NCBI GenBank assembly: GCA_964392085.1 | Contig: CAYMOV010000064.1 | Coordinates: 1-13,994, forward strand | Direction of reading: 5' to 3' | Origin: CAYMOV01 sp964392085 | GTDB taxonomy: Bacteria; Oederibacteriota; Muellerivitia; Muellerivitales; Muellerivitaceae | Length of the DNA stretch: 13,994 nucleotides | The notes under the pieces: model-generated | Seen by the model: the letters and a program-made list of their open reading frames with translations, nothing else | The model's database searches: none | What the model was told of the DNA's origin: nothing | Shown here: positions 13,199-13,994 of the stretch, in pieces | Numbering within the stretch: position 1 is the first letter of the stretch | Layout: the number at the start of each line of letters is the position of its first letter | Program-made: the position numbers and the translations under genes

Positions 13199-13804
13199 AT
13201 GAAGAAACGTTCCCCTTGGATACTGCTGGTCCTGATGGGCGTGTTGGTCGCGGTGTCCTGCTCGAAAAAGACCGATGTTCCCGTTGGACCCAAGACCAAC
13301 CAGTCTTCCGTCTGTTCTCCCTTCGTGACATTCGGCGCGTCCACTGTTGGGTCCGTCGCTACCGCCGCCAACGGTTACATCCAGGCTTCCCAATACAATA
13401 ACCCGCAAAGTTGCCTCGTCCACAACCTCGAAGTGTATGTCAGCGCGGCCTATGGCCCGGTGCGGGCCGCGATCTACACCGACGCCTCGAACGCGGTGGG
13501 GAACTTGGTGGTAGAGACGGCCTCCCAACCCGCCACGGTGGGATGGAACATCCTGCCCGTCCCGGCCACTTACCTGGACCCGGGGAAGTATTGGCTTGCC
13601 CTGCAGGTGGGGGACGATGGGATGGGCAACGGCACCAACGCCAATTACGATCCGGGTTCGCCCGGCACTGGGACCCTTTTCCCCTTCACCTATGGGGTGT
13701 TCCCCTCGACCTTCTCGGCGGCCTACTATTCCAACAACTGGTCCATCAAGGCCGACACCTGTCCCGCGATTACCCGCACCCCCACCCCGACAGCTACACC
13801 CTAA
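13199..13804 (+). CDS. Secreted lipoprotein with beta-sandwich domain and Thr-Pro tail
   Basis: The product is 201 residues from ATG 13199, with AGGGGA about 8 bases upstream; the frame extends to 13130 but through repeat-like DNA. The signal peptide M-K-K-R-S-P-W-I-L-L-V-L-M-G-V-L-V-A-V-S ends at Cys21, giving a lipobox A-V-S-C. Then comes K-K-T-D-V-P-V-G-P, nearly the same as in the lipoprotein ending at 3308. A beta-rich domain (about 40-188) contains V-R-A-A-I-Y-T-D (88-95), G-W-N-I-L-P-V-P (115-122) and D-P-G-K-Y-W-L-A-L-Q (127-136), the pattern of jelly-roll domains found in secreted surface proteins. The last residues are T-R-T-P-T-P-T-A-T-P. Probably a surface or periplasmic binding protein; the ligand is unknown. 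The similar leader and tail suggest a lineage-specific lipoprotein family. Confidence 0.85.
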   Translation: MKKRSPWILLVLMGVLVAVSCSKKTDVPVGPKTNQSSVCSPFVTFGASTVGSVATAANGYIQASQYNNPQSCLVHNLEVYVSAAYGPVRAAIYTDASNAVGNLVVETASQPATVGWNILPVPATYLDPGKYWLALQVGDDGMGNGTNANYDPGSPGTGTLFPFTYGVFPSTFSAAYYSNNWSIKADTCPAITRTPTPTATP

Positions 13805-13903
13805 GTCCCCCCGCCTGGATCCCACCCGCCAAGCGGAGATGGAAACGAAATTTTAGAGCGGCGGGTTGCCTGGGCCTCTCCGGCTTGGATATGATGTCCT
13901 CCC

Positions 13904-13994
13904 ATGGACAAGATCGCCGCCCTCAAGAAAACCGCACTCTTCGGACCCCTGGCCCCGGGAGAACTCAAGGCCCTCGCCGCCTGCTCGGTGGAAC
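13904..13994 (+). CDS. Start of a cyclic-nucleotide-binding (Crp/Fnr-like) protein (partial)
   Basis: ATG 13904 opens a frame that runs to the right edge, giving 30 residues: M-D-K-I-A-A-L-K-K-T-A-L-F-G-P-L-A-P-G-E-L-K-A-L-A-A-C-S-V-E. The pattern L-x-K-T-x-L-F-x-x-L-x-x-x-E-L-x-x-L-A is the usual first helix of a cyclic-nucleotide-binding domain, as in Crp/Fnr regulators and in effector-domain proteins. Whether a DNA-binding domain follows cannot be seen. There is only a weak ribosome binding site. It is 99 bases after the lipoprotein stop. Confidence 0.7.
   Translation, partial: MDKIAALKKTALFGPLAPGELKALAACSVE

Noticed and set aside
1..13994. CRISPR arrays, tRNA and rRNA genes, transposases
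   Set aside because: No regularly spaced repeats, no cloverleaf-like sequence and no transposase or integrase motifs were seen on either strand by eye.

Overview
The window is bacterial chromosomal DNA. Most of it is GC-rich, with strong G/C bias at third codon positions, short intergenic gaps and ordinary Shine-Dalgarno starts. I cannot name the organism. The Sec signal peptides, two lipoproteins with Thr-Pro-rich segments and an isolated HPr phosphocarrier suggest a Gram-negative-type bacterium, possibly from a poorly cultured lineage; that is inference only.

Positions 1-8304 hold mostly housekeeping and accessory genes: the end of an unknown gene, a small protein with a DUF2283-like tail, a hemolysin III/TrhA-type membrane protein, and a 74-residue DUF2188-like protein whose 3' end runs antisense into it. 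After a gap of about 400 bases come an sll1863-type stress coiled-coil protein with a clear terminator, a Thr-Pro-rich lipoprotein, an exported beta-propeller dehydrogenase, HPr (ptsH), a cysteine-rich DUF3109/YkgJ-like protein, a 3-hydroxyisobutyrate-dehydrogenase-family oxidoreductase and a membrane-anchored ABC sugar-binding protein without its permease genes. A 58-codon gene with host-like codon use converges on the last of these.

Positions of roughly 8510-12540 form a distinctly AT-rich island between GC-rich flanks. It carries a short XRE-type repressor, a HEPN-like protein and an 843-residue protein joining a ParA/MinD-like ATPase to a second P-loop ATPase of the Sll1717/KAP sort. These three lie in one orientation with 31- and 36-base gaps and look like one operon. 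A two-membrane-segment SLATT/DUF4231-like protein converges on them with a 6-base gap. Regulator, HEPN-like protein, dual ATPase sensor or switch, and small membrane effector are the parts expected of an anti-phage or other conflict system. I do not recognise the combination as a named system, and it is the most interesting object here.

After the island the GC-rich background returns with a GNAT acetyltransferase, an intergenic stretch with two repeat-like strings, a second lipoprotein that shares a CxKKT..PVGP leader and a Thr-Pro tail with the first, and the start of a cyclic-nucleotide-binding (Crp/Fnr-like) protein cut by the window end. No tRNA, rRNA, CRISPR array, transposase or integrase was seen.
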